Shown one piece after another: positions 51,421-61,087 of a DNA stretch of 64,000 nt. The stretch is from assembly GCA_036245525.1 (NCBI GenBank), contig BTPG01000002.1:162624876-162688875 (forward strand), written 5' to 3'. The notes below the pieces were generated by a model. The model had not been told where the DNA came from. It saw only the letters and a program-made list of their open reading frames with translations, and ran no database searches. Source of the DNA: Semisulcospira habei (Eukaryota > Mollusca > Gastropoda > Semisulcospiridae). The position numbers and the translations under genes are program-made. Positions within the stretch are counted from its first letter, which is position 1. Every line of letters starts with the position of its first letter.

Positions 51421-53493
51421 TCCGTCCGGTCATCTTTCGGATGATTGCCACAGCATGGGAGACCCCCATGATCAACCTATTCGCGACGAGGTGGAATCAC
51501 CAGCTTCCTCTCTTCGTCTCCCCATTTTCAGACACGCTTGCCTGGGCAGTCGATGCTCTCTCCATCCCGTGGGACGGCCTGGTTGCATACGCCTATCCGC
51601 CGATGGTGCTAGTCCCCAAAGTCCTGCTCAAGCTCAGAGGGTGCAACGCGGTCCTGTTCCTGGTAGCCCCATTCTGTTGGACCAAGTCGTGGACCACCGA
51701 CCTCCTGAACCTTGCCACGGCTCCCCCGCTGCGGCTCCCCGCCCCACGCATGATGCTCAAGCAGCCGCGGCAGGCACTGTACCATCCATGCCCCGAATGA
51801 CTCCTCCTACACACCTGGAGTTTTTGCGGCAAGCCCTCGCCGCTAGAGGCTTCTCAAGTGCAGCAGTGGAAGCTATCGCTACAACCCACAGACCTTGACC
51901 AGACGAGTTTATGAGGGGAAGTGGCGAGTCCTGTGCGACTGGTGTGACGACAAGCGCATCTCCCCCACTGATTTGATTGTTTTCCCCAGCTAGCAGAGTT
52001 CTTCCTCTGGCTATTCACCGACCAGCGTTTGGCGCCAATCACCATTCGGGGCAACCTGGCCATGATCGCTGACACGTACCAGCATTTGGGACGACCCGAC
52101 CCTGGTAACTGCAAAGACCTCGCCGACCTTATGGCCCATTTCGGTCTACAACGTCCCGCCCCTTCGCTCGCTGGTGCCGCGATGAGACCTACCTTGGGTG
52201 CTAACGTGGCTCAACTCTAACTGCTTCAAACCACTCCAGTTGGCGTGGTTACCGGAAGTGACGCGGAAGACTTGCTTCCTACTGGCCCTCGCCTCTGCTT
52301 CCAGGGTCAGCGAGCTGCACGCCCTATCAGCACGTCCCTCATGCTTGCAGTTCCAGGTGGACGGCTCTGTTCAACTGCTTCCCGACCCAACATTTCTCGC
52401 CAAGACCCGATCTCCTTTGGCCGCCCCTCAGATAGTCACTGTTCAACCCTTGAGAGATCCAGGCTCTACCCGGGGGTCCAGACAGAAGGACCCTGTGAGA
52501 GCTTTAAGCGTGTACCTGCGCCGGACCAAGCCGCTACGCAGGGGACGCACCCACCTTTTCCTCCCTCTGTCCCCAGGTAGAAATGACATCTCGGCCCAGA
52601 CGATATCCTCCTGGCTCCGATGGGTGATACGCTCCGCCTACCAAGACCTGTCCCCTGACGCAGCCAAATGAATGAACATCAGGGCGCACGAGGTCAGAGC
52701 ATGGTCGCAAGCCTCGCATTCGATCGCAACTGCGCTGTCAAAGACATTGTGGCGGCCGTGGGATGGCGAACAGAGTCGACCTTTGCCCAAGCGTACATAG
52801 CCCACGAGTGGCAGTCTGGGTGGGACAAAGAGGAAGGGAACAAGCTGCATGAAGCTCTTCCTACTGTGTCCGACAGTCTACCTTACCGCTGTGGCAGCCG
52901 CCGTGAGGAGACTGTCCTTACTCAGCTCCACATCGGGCACACGTATGTTACATAATCTTACTTACTAAAACAGGATGAGCGTCCATGTTGTTTTGCCTGT
53001 GACGAGCAGTTTTCTGTTCGACACTTTTTGCTGTATTGTGCCGATCTAATTGACACGAGATATAAACACTTCACAGCAGACTCCTTGAAGGTTTTGTTCC
53101 AGGACGTTCCGCCAGACAAATCTTCAATTTCCCTAGAGAATGCAATATTTTTAACAAAATCTGAGCATTTATAGACTATGTGAATTTGACTATTTTGCCC
53201 TTTTTGAGAGTCTGTAGACGTTTCTTGTAAAGACTTGTGCAACGTTTTAGCATGACGTTTTTAAGGTATATTTACATCCTGTTTTAAGTCCTTTCTTTTA
53301 GTCTGGCTGACCCGATTTTTACCCATCCCACCGTGAGATGGCCTTAGTTGCCGGCTCGGCGTTAAGCCCAAATAACTAATTAACCTTTGCCCGATTCTAC
53401 CTGAGGGACCTCTCCAGTCAGCGTCAGAACCTATCGCTGGTGGGAGACATCGCAGCGGTGCAACACTCCCTCCCGGCACCCCGGGTGCCGTAG
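51421..53493 (+). pseudogene. DIRS copy 5 post-RNase H segment and tyrosine recombinase, split by a LINE
   Basis: The block INLFATRWNHQLPLFVSPF and DTLAWAVDALSIPWDG lies at 51470-51590. The recombinase (51950 onward) keeps the first catalytic arginine in LASASRVSELHALSA (about 52310) and HEVRA (about 52688). A TGA at 52669 and a frameshift beyond it break the chain. The truncated LINE (52789-53382) interrupts it just before the tyrosine block, which resumes at 53393 as RFYLRDLSSQRQNLSLVG. Confidence 0.8.
52789..53382 (+). mobile_element. 5'-truncated RNase H-type LINE in the DIRS copy 5 recombinase
   Basis: Flanked by ACCTTTGCCC (52779-52788 and 53383-53392), a 10-base duplication of DIRS coding sequence. 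It begins with the AYIAHEWQSGWDKEEGNKLH tail block, matching 13380-13757, and ends in CCACCGTGAGATGG and AAATAACTAATTAAC. Only the last 594 bases of the LINE were copied. Confidence 0.9.
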
Positions 53494-53607
53494 GTAATCT
53501 TAGCTGAAATTGTCGGGAGGTTGCTCCGGGATGGGCGGGTCTCGTTGCCAGTATTTAGGGGTTAGGGGCGTTATAAGCGGCACCCTCCTCCTCTTCGTTA
53601 TTCTTCC

Positions 53608-53933
53608 TAACAGTAATGTCATCGGTAATGTGTTTTGAGGAAACAAATTAATTTTTCTCTAAAATGTATTCGGATGACCCTCCCACCTGCCCTGCTTGCC
53701 GCTGGTCCGCTAAGAAACAGACTGGAAGGAATCCGGTGTGCGCGTGACTGGATGGGGATGGAAGGGAGGCTACTCGGGTTACTGGCTAGATTATAGCACC
53801 CATTGTTACCTCCCTTACCATGTCAGTACACAACAATTTTGGCTGAAATTAGTCTAGCTAAGACACTATTCCTAACAGCAATGTCATCGGTAAGTATTTT
53901 TCGAAAAAATACATTTTAGAGAAAAATTCATAT
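53608..53933 (+). repeat. DIRS copy 5 internal palindrome remnant and right terminal repeat
   Basis: AGTAATGTCATCGGTAATG is followed by CTCTAAAATGTATT, then jumps directly to CGGATGACCC, so the right arm of the palindrome is deleted. The terminal repeat matches the complement of 46846-47060. Confidence 0.78.
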
Positions 53934-54029
53934 TTCATTCGGTGCACCCCTCTCGCGAGTGACCCCCTATCCACCACCCAAGGGATGCGCCTCAACACCA
54001 TATGGTGCCAGCGCAAAGTAGTTTATGTG

Positions 54030-54422
54030 TGATAGAGTATTAATTGTTTCATATTATTGACAGTGATGTTTGTAATGACACCAACACACATTCCTATGTT
54101 TTATTTTTTAAAGGCAAATGGCAGTTAACAATATCTTATATTAAAATATGTATCTTTGCTGTATGCATGCTGGCTCATGACTTCAACCAAAACAGTTGAA
54201 AGGCCTAAAATCACAAGCTTATAAACATAGCACAGATTCGAACCCTTTGCCTGGCGGTTGCGGTTTTTGTCATGTTGATCCCCGCAGGAATCATCGTGAC
54301 AAAAACTACTACTGACAGCCAAATGGTTAAAGTGTCAGTGTGCTGATCTGTCATTACTGCAAGGTCTAAAATCGTACATCAGCACCTGTTTTCTGTAGCA
54401 TGTTTGACATTTGTGTGTAAGG
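54030..54422 (+). other. ATP9 intron 10, right part
   Basis: It contains one family-B hairpin (54244-54326) and otherwise unremarkable AT-rich sequence. Confidence 0.5.
54244..54326. repeat. Decayed hairpin of family B
   Basis: Left arm CCCTTTGCCTGGCGGTTGCG, right arm TACTACTGACAGCCAAATGG, inner GTCATGTTGAT / ATCATCGTGAC around a CCCCGCAGGA centre. Confidence 0.65.
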
Positions 54423-54508
54423 GTGGATTTTTTGACTGGAGACAAGCTCGAGATGGCTGTCTGTATTGCCAAGAGTTTCCAAGTTGGTGTCACATACACT
54501 GATCGTTA
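54423..54508 (+). pseudogene. Decayed tandem copy of the head of ATP9 exon 11
   Basis: It reads FLTGDKLEMAVCIAKSFQVG against [20 protein letters not shown] in the real exon about 110 bases downstream, then runs to a TAA at 54507-54509. An AG stands near the expected acceptor position (GTGTAAG-GGTGG). The TGDK motif is retained. Only the first ~80 bases of the exon are copied. Confidence 0.8.
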
Positions 54509-54535
54509 AACTTATAATGTGTATTGTGTGTATAG

Positions 54536-54724
54536 GTGTGGATGTTGACGGGGGACAAGCTGGAGACGGCCATTTGTATCGCCAAGAGTTCCAAACTGGT
54601 GTCGCGCACACAGGACATTCATGTGTTCAATCGCATCACAGACCGCGCACAGGCTCACCTGGAGCTCAACGCATTGCGACGCAAGAACGAGGCGGCACTG
54701 GTCGTACAGGGGGACTCCTTACAG
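54536..54724 (+). CDS. ATP9: ATP9-type P4-ATPase, exon 11 of window (TGD motif)
   Basis: Sixty-three codons, phase 0, acceptor TGTATAG, donor GTGTGT. It begins [20 protein letters not shown] and goes on to [20 protein letters not shown], ending at GDSLQ. The TGDK motif is the hinge that coordinates the catalytic site in the P domain. The remaining P domain (GDGxND motif) and TM5-TM10 are right of the window. A decayed copy of the exon head lies about 110 bases upstream (54423-54508). The reading frame is intact. Confidence 0.93.
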
Positions 54725-54945
54725 GTGTGTGGTTTTGATATTCGTTGATTTGTCTCTGAAGGGTAGAGGACACAGCTCCATTTTTCATGCCTGGTTCATT
54801 ACTTTGTGAGGAGCCAAAGACAAATTTCTGTGCCATAAAAGTTTTAGACAACAACAAAAAAAGGCTCTGATAGTTCATGTTATGTTAGTAGTTTGTAAGG
54901 TACAAATTATGTGTTATGTTTTCATGTCTGTTTCAGTTGACTGAA

Positions 54946-55312
54946 ATATGAATTTTTCTCTAAAATGTATTTTTTCGAAAAATACTTACCGATGACATTA
55001 CTGTATGGAAGTGTCTACTAGCTTAACCAATTTTAGCCCACGAACCTGTTGTGTTCCTACACAACCAGGGAGGCAACTCAGGGCACTGTAACCAGGGCCG
55101 TGAGTAGCTTCCGGTTCCTGTCCATTCGGTTCTGTGCCATATGGTGACATGCCAGTCGGAATGCTTAGCTTACCAGCGGCAAGTGGGGCAGGTAGGAGGG
55201 TCCTCCGAGTAATGTCATCGGTAAGTATTTTTCGAAAAAATACATTTTAGAGAAAAATTCATTTGTTTCTTCAAAAACATTACCGTTGACATTACTGTAT
55301 GGAAGAATTACA
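54946..55312 (-). repeat. DIRS copy 6 right terminal repeat and internal palindrome
   Basis: ATGAATTTTTCTCTAAAATG (54948) to the AGTAATGTCATCGG palindrome at 55208, complementary to the left repeat of copy 3. Confidence 0.82.
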
Positions 55313-55400
55313 AAAAGGAGGCGGGTGCCGCCCAAGAAAACCCCTTGTAAAGGGCTTAGCCAGACCCGCGCTCCTACAAGCAACTTCCCGACAATTTTAG

Positions 55401-56420
55401 CTAAGTATTACCTCCAGCGCCGGGAGGGAGTGTTGCGCCGCAGCGATGTCCCCCACCAGTGCGAGATTTATCTCGCTGGCCTGCCAGATCCCAGAGGTAG
55501 AAGCGGGCGAAGGTCGATTCTGCCTGCCAGCCCACAGCTACCATGATGTCTCTGACGGCACAGTTGCGGTCGAAGGCGACGCTCGTGACCATGGCTCTAA
55601 CCTCGTGTGTGCGGATCCTGAGCTTCTTAGCTCCCTCCGGGGAGAGGTCCTGGTAGGCAGACCGTATGACCCAGCGTAGCCAGGAAGAAATCGTCTGGGC
55701 TATAATGTCAGTTATGCCAAGGGCCAATGGCAGAAAGAGGCGAGACGTCCCCTTCGGACGGGCTTGGATCTGCGTAGATTCGCATGGCGCGCACTGGATC
55801 TTGCTGCCTAGTCTCCCGGGGAAAGTGTACTCCTTTCAGCGGCTGTATGGTGATCATCTGGGGCGTGGTCAAGGGAGACCTAGTCTTGGCGAGGAAGGAA
55901 GGGTCAGTGAGTAGCTGCATGGAGCCATCTGTCCTGAACTGCAGGCAGGCAGGGCGCGCGGAGAGTGCATGTAGCTCGCTCACTCGGGCCGCCATGGGCA
56001 GGGCCAACAGGAAGCAAGTCTTCCGAGTTACATCTGCCAACCGGGCCAAAGAGAGTGGTTCGAAACGGGCGGAATTTAGCCACGTGAGTACCCAGGGTAG
56101 GTCCCAGCGTGGAACCAGTGAACGGGGAACCGGACGCTGGAGGCCAAAATGCTCCATAAGGTCAGCAAGGTCTTTGCATTTGCCGGGATCTGGGCGGCCG
56201 AGATGTCGATAAGTTCCGCAATCATGGACAGGTACACTCTGACCGTGATGGGGGCTAATCCCTGATCGCCAAAGAGCCAGAGGAAGAAATCGGCGAGCTG
56301 CGGGAAAGTCAGTTCGGTGGGGGAGAGTTGCTGGTCCGCACACCAGGACCGCAGTACTCTCCACTTTCCCTCGTAGACGCGTCTGGTCGAGGGTCTGCGG
56401 GCTGTAGCGATCACCCCCAC
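55401..56420 (-). pseudogene. DIRS copy 6 tyrosine recombinase (catalytic residues intact, one frameshift in core)
   Basis: From 56420 down: ATARRPSTRRVYEGKWRVLR and PQLADFFLWLFGDQGLAPIT; then in another frame TRKTCFLLALPMAARVSELH (first catalytic Arg, about 55985), and the frame to 55708. The C-terminal half (55727-55401) carries AQTISSWLRWVIRSAYQDLS, the second box HEVRA (about 55600) and the nucleophile in FARFYLWDL (about 55495). All of R, H-x2-R and Y are present. A frameshift near 55760 splits the catalytic core, so the copy is only recently dead. Confidence 0.82.
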
Positions 56421-57640
56421 TGCTGCACTCGAGAAACCTCTTGCGGCGAGGGCTTACCGCACAATCTCCAGATGTGAGGAGAAGGCATGGGCATTGGTGG
56501 AACAGCGGCTGGCGGGGTTGCTTGAGCATCGTGCCCAGGGTGGGCATCAGCAGAGGGGGGCCTGTGGCGAGACTGAGCAGGTCGGTGGTCCAAGATCTGT
56601 TCCAAGAGAACGGGGCCACCGTTAGAATTACCGCATTGCATCCCCTGAGCTTGAGGAGGACTTTGGGGACTAGAACTGTTGGGTGGTATGCGTAAGCGAT
56701 GAGACCGTCCCACGGAATGGATAGCGCGTCGACAGCCCAGGCCAGGGGGTCTGGAATCGGGGAGACGAAGAGGGGAAGCTGGTGATTCCACCTCGTGGCG
56801 AAAAGGTTGACCAAGGGAGTCTCCCAGTGAGCGCAGATCATCCGAAAGATGTCCAGGTCGTAGGGTCCATTCCGTGTGGAGTAACTGGCCGCGCCGTGAG
56901 AGGGAGTCGGCTAGAACGTTCAGGTGTCCCGGAATGTGTCGCGCTCTGAGGAAGATGCCGCGGTCTTCGGACCAGCACAGGACCTAGTAGAGGAGTATGC
57001 ATAGGGTGGGAGAGCGCATCCCGCCCTGCTTCTGAATTTAGGACATGAGAGGACTAGGAGCTCGTGGTGACGTAGGCGCGACTCGCACGCGATGAGGGCT
57101 TGCCAAACCCCGCATTTAGTTCCAACCAGTTGATGTGCCTGTCTGCCAGGTCTGGTGGCCAGCAGCCGGATGTCGTGAGGAACCTCGGTAGAAGACCTGG
57201 AGAGACTTGCATCCACGCAGAGCGAAAGCTGAGGCGGTGGTGAGGCCAGAGGAACTCCTGAAGTGAGCCACGCCAGATCCGTCCAGCGCCGCAGATGGGG
57301 ACAAAGCATCAAAGTAACCGGTATCGGGGCAGTAAGATCGCCGGAGGACGGGCACCAGTGGAGAAGGAGGTGCAGCTGGAGAGGCCGGGAGTAAAGCCGA
57401 CCGAGAGGCAGGAGGTCCACTGCAGCATTCATCAGGCCGAGGAGCTGGAATCAAACTCTGGCGGGGACTGCCACTTCTAGTGCCACCTGGCCGGCTAGGG
57501 CAGCCAGCTTATGGATCCGAGGCTCTGGAAGACTCACCCGGTTCCGGTCAGTCGCGAATTCCATGCCTAGGTGAACAAATTGGCGGGAAGGCGTGAGGTC
57601 CAACTTGCCCTTGTTGACCAGGAAGCCCAGCACTGCGTCA
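56421..57640 (-). pseudogene. DIRS copy 6 RNase H and post-RNase H segment
   Basis: The connection TDRNRVSLPEPRIHKLAALA and RNase H with LCVDASLSR (about 57200) are seen from 57640 down. About 40 bases after VDAS are missing and the frame changes, and the GHLNVL..SLSRRGQ block (about 56890-56950) is in a different frame. The post-RNase H block LVNLFATRWNHQLPLFVSPI and DPLAWAVDALSIPWDG is open at 56690-56841. Confidence 0.75.
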
Positions 57641-57644
57641 ACAA

Positions 57645-58240
57645 TCAGAGCAGCGCATCCCTGTCCGTCGCTAGCGTGGCCTCCGATTGGTTCCTCAGAA
57701 GCAGGTCGTCTAAATAGTTTGAGGTTGGACTGGTGGACGACTGTCTGGCCTTGGCAACGACGACGTCCATAATGCAGGTGAAGACCCAAGGGCTGAGGTT
57801 GAGACCGAAAGGGAGGGCCTGAAACTGGTATACCACGCCATCTAAGGCAAAGTGTAGGTACCGTCTGGAGGCGGGGTGAATGGGAACGTAGACATACGCG
57901 TCGGACATGTCCAGACTGACAGCAAAATCCATGGGCTGCACAGCGGCCCTGAGGGCCCTGGCTGTCTCCATGTGAAAGTACGGGCTATGATGTATCTGTT
58001 CAGTGCCGAGAGATCGATGATGGGTCTCCACTTGCCATCCGGCTTGGGCACCACGAAGAGGCGGCTGTAGAAGGTTGGGGAATCGTGACGCGAGCTCTGT
58101 GGTGGCCTTGTGCAGAAGCGCGGCGACTTCGCCGCGAAGGGCGTTGGCCGTGAGCTGGTCGATTGGCATCTCGGTCCACAGGGGAGAGCGTCGAAGCAGT
58201 GGCGGAGAGAGAAAGGTGATCAGGAGGACCTCGGAGATGG
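57645..58240 (-). pseudogene. DIRS copy 6 reverse transcriptase palm
   Basis: An open frame carries SPLWTEMPIDQLTANALRGE, then after a compensated frameshift DFAVSLDMSDAYVYVPIH, VVYQFQALPFGLNLSPWVF and the catalytic NYLDDLLLRN (YLDD complement at 57705-57716). The block where other copies read KWRPVIDLSALNRYI is in another frame (57990-58050), so two opposite small indels leave the ORF open but scrambled there. Confidence 0.8.
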
Positions 58241-58366
58241 TGGATAGGACCCAGGGGTCGTCTGGGAGCAGCGAACGCCACACCTCGCTGTGAAGGGTGA
58301 GCCTCCCGCCGACTGGAGACCCCGAGACGATTGGTGGGGGCTGAAGCGAAAAGGAGTCAGGGGGCC

Positions 58367-60440
58367 CTACCGCACCCTGGTCGGCGGGCAGGCTTGGGCC
58401 AAGCTGAAGCCGGAGTCCTGATAGGTCGGGATCGGCTGAAGGCAGGGGCACGGGCGGACGCCTGGGGTGAGAGGTGGGGGGTGCGACCCACGGCCTTGCG
58501 GGCTGCCTGAAAGCGGAGCGGCGCTGTGGGGCCAGACGTCCTTGCTTGCTTCCTTCACAGACTGCCAGGTGGGGCCGAAGAGGAGGGAGCCACCGAGGGG
58601 AGCGCAACGAAGCTGTGACTTCACCTCCAGAGGGAGGCCACGACAGTTCTGAAGCAGGGCATCCTGACACATCAAATCACAATTGGAGGTGGCGGCCATG
58701 GCGTTGACAGAGGAGTGATAAGCTGCCCGGTTTGCTGCCTCCGCAAGAGCGAGGAGGTCCTCCAAGAGGGGCGAAATGGAAGGGTGCCAGGTGTCCTCGA
58801 TGCAGCGGACGTACGCTTGAGTCAGAAGCTCCAAGAAGCCCGAGCAAGCCAAGGTGTTACGAACCAGGGACGCCATCTTGTCTAAGCCACAGGAAACGTT
58901 GCGCCGTGCTAGTCCCGATCCGCCTGCTAACAGAAGCGCCCGAGGATCCGCCTCGGGAAGGGGAAAGGAAAAGGCCTGAGAATGTCCTGCATACCAGTCC
59001 TGACGGAAGGTGATGTCCACGCCAGCCGGCCACTTACCATCGGAGAAGAAAAGGGCCTCATGCAAAGAGCACTGAAGCAGATGCGCGGAGAAGGCGTCGG
59101 CAAGATCCTTAAAGCCCAGGGAAGCGACTTTCTCCTCTTGACTTGATGGTCGGCGTCGACGAAGGCTGAGACCTTCCTCTTAAGTGGGGGGGATGGAGGG
59201 CAGGCCTCGGCGGGGAGACACGCAGCAATTAAACAAGCTGCTTTATCCAGGGACTGAAGAGTCTCCGCCCTCGGACCGGAGTGGGCCGCTGGCGACAGGG
59301 GTGAGGTGGGAGAGCGTGAGCGGGGAGAAGAAGACTTACTGTCTGGGCCGAGGAGAGCAGAGACGGAGTCATCAGGCTGCAGACTCAGAGCGTCCAAGTC
59401 TACTGAGCGGCGGGGGAGCCGGGAGCCGTCCCGAGAGGAGGCAAAGCAGCCATGAGTCTCGCTGGGCACATCCCGACGTCCGAAGCTGGAGGACGTACAA
59501 GTAGGAGTCCTCCACAGGCTCCGTCGTTATCTGTCGGGTGAGTCACGGTATGACGTACGCCTGGAGGGACGGCCGGCCGAAGCGTTGCTGGCGTGCGCTG
59601 GTCGCCTTTCCCGAGGGGAGCGAGAGCGACGGGGTGAGTGTAGCTGTCGGGCGCGAACAAGTGAGCTCCTTTCCGGGCGGAGGGTGGGGAGGGCCGCCAG
59701 GACCGCGGGAAGCGTGCGAAGGTGGGCACGGCCTCAAGTCGCGTGAAGCCGCCGAGAGAGGAGAGGCTGAGGAGGGTCGGGGGCTGCGTCGCACACCTCG
59801 GATTGTCATAGGGGTCCCATCTGGTCTATACTGTGTCCTGGAACGTAGCGACGTAGGTCGCTGCGAGCGGACCTCTGTGAGGAAGGCTCACTGCCGGTCA
59901 ATCTCCCGGTGGCAGTAAGCAGGCTTGACCCTACGTGTAGCGTCCGGGCCCAAAGTATCAACGTCCGCAGTGCGGGGTCCAAGTGAGCGGACCTCGGTGA
60001 GGAAGGCTCGTTGACGGTCAATCTCCCGGTGGGAGTAAGCAGGCTTTTCCGTGCGCAAGGCATCCGTATCCGCAGTGCGGGGAACAAGCTGGCGGACCTG
60101 AGCGAGGAAGGCATGTTGCCGGTCAATCTCCCGATGGGAACAAGCAGGCTTGTCCGTGCGCACGGCATCCGTATCCGCAGTACAGGGCGAGCGGACGCGA
60201 CTAGTCTCTTCACCTGGTAAGGCGGGGGGCACCAAGGGGGACGGATGGTCCACTGCCGTTGACGGGCGCTCGCGGCGGTTAAAAACTCCCAAAGCTGCGA
60301 CCAACGTTCCTCAGGCCAGGTGGAGCACATCTCTCAAAGATGGTCGGAGGTGCAGCCAGAGCAGGGGAGGCAGACCCTGTGGTTGTCGCTTGGCCATTGG
60401 AAGTCACCGCAACGTAAGCAGGTGCGAACTTGGCAGCTGC
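58367..60440 (-). pseudogene. DIRS copy 6 ORF1 (Gag-like)
   Basis: The N-terminal cysteine motif is intact at 60350-60426 (TCLRCGDFQWPSDNHRV, then CLPCSGC), followed by ERWSQLWEFL (about 60290). Three tandem units of ~38 residues follow (59880-60200: KPAYSHREIDRQRAFLTEVR and RTADTDALR). Next come an Arg/Ser-rich middle (59540-59730), the linker CPPSPPLKRKVSAFVDADHQ (about 59190-59130) and the C-terminal domain DKMASLVRNTLACSGFLELL (58850-58880). Frame changes occur between these blocks. This is the most complete ORF1 in the window. Confidence 0.7.
59870..60200 (-). repeat. Tandem ~120-base repeats in DIRS copy 6 ORF1
   Basis: The word GGTCAATCTCCCGGTGG (or CCGATGG) recurs at about 59897, 60018 and 60120. 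The unit encodes a Lys/Arg/Glu-rich ~38-residue repeat. DIRS copy 3 has a diverged version at 16620-16960. Confidence 0.85.
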
Positions 60441-61000
60441 AACACACATCAAACGTGAAAGGCTCCCGGGCACGGGAACCACTAGGGCCCGCGCTTTAAC
60501 GAATACGAGCGAAACGCGACCCGCGCTGAACGAACTAAGAGATCCATGGCCGAAGCCGGCGCCAGGCTCCAAGGCCTGACGCGGGCGAACACTGCAACCG
60601 AACACTGTCTGCACAAAGTCCCCGAAGGAAGGAAGGCACCCCTGGTACTCCAACCACAAGTATCCCCACCACAGGTAATCCAACACCAGAAAGCTCGCAC
60701 GTAATCCAAGGAACACAAAAGTCCAAAAACGACCGGCCCTTTAAGAACCAGTCAAGAATACACAGCCAAGGTTAAGGTCAATGACAATGACAATGACAAT
60801 GACAATGATTCTTTATTTTACAACGGTGAAAGTTTTGGCTGGCACAACCATTTTTCGAACTTGCCGTTGCTAATCTACAAATAATGCACAAAGTGTGAAA
60901 ATATTATATGAGAAAAAAGAAATAGAAAAAAAAAGAAGAAGAAGAATAAATGATATAAAAACAAAACAAAACCAGCAACAACAACAACAACAAAAACGTG

Positions 61001-61005
<5 letters not shown>

Positions 61006-61051
<46 letters not shown>
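61006..61051. repeat. (CA)n microsatellite
   Basis: About 22 CA units in the 3' untranslated region of the LINE. Confidence 0.95.
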
Positions 61052-61058
<7 letters not shown>

Positions 61059-61087
61059 CTGAGTATTATAGGGTCGCAGTGAAAGTA

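Larger units (their letters stand above)
46846..53933 (+). mobile_element. DIRS retrotransposon, copy 5, with two nested insertions
   Basis: Left junction CACCT-TTT-GTTTCC, right junction ATTCA-TAT-TTCATT. The empty site in related LINE copies is CACCT-TAT-TTCATT, so the two junctions carry different core triplets. Terminal repeats are at 46846-47060 and about 53671-53933. The internal palindrome (53608-53670) has lost its right half. Nested: a BED-finger DNA element (50042-51306) in the RNase H region and a truncated LINE (52789-53382) in the recombinase. It is the most decayed complete copy. Confidence 0.88.
43683..54018 (-). mobile_element. RTE-clade LINE, near full-length minus-strand copy split by DIRS copy 5
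   Basis: Flanked by a perfect 11-base duplication TAGTTTATGTG (43672-43682 and 54019-54029). LINE sequence is 43683-46845 plus 53934-54018 (the 5'-most leader). The coding region reads through RT (44230-44979), centre (45157-45777) and endonuclease (45947-46654), with at least five frameshifts or small deletions. The tail at the left end is (TAAG)n in the minus-strand sense. It resides in ATP9 intron 10. Confidence 0.9.
54946..60779 (-). mobile_element. DIRS retrotransposon, copy 6 (minus strand; left terminal repeat not in window)
   Basis: Read on the minus strand: leader (60480-60779), ORF1, RT, RNase H, recombinase, palindrome (55206-55312) and right terminal repeat (54946-55205), ending ATTCA-TAT against host sequence at 54946-54948. 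The left terminal repeat is cut off by a CR1/L2-like LINE whose 3' end stands at 60780; it may lie beyond the window. The leader matches copy 3 at 15275-15345. It is the copy with the best preserved enzymes. Confidence 0.87.
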
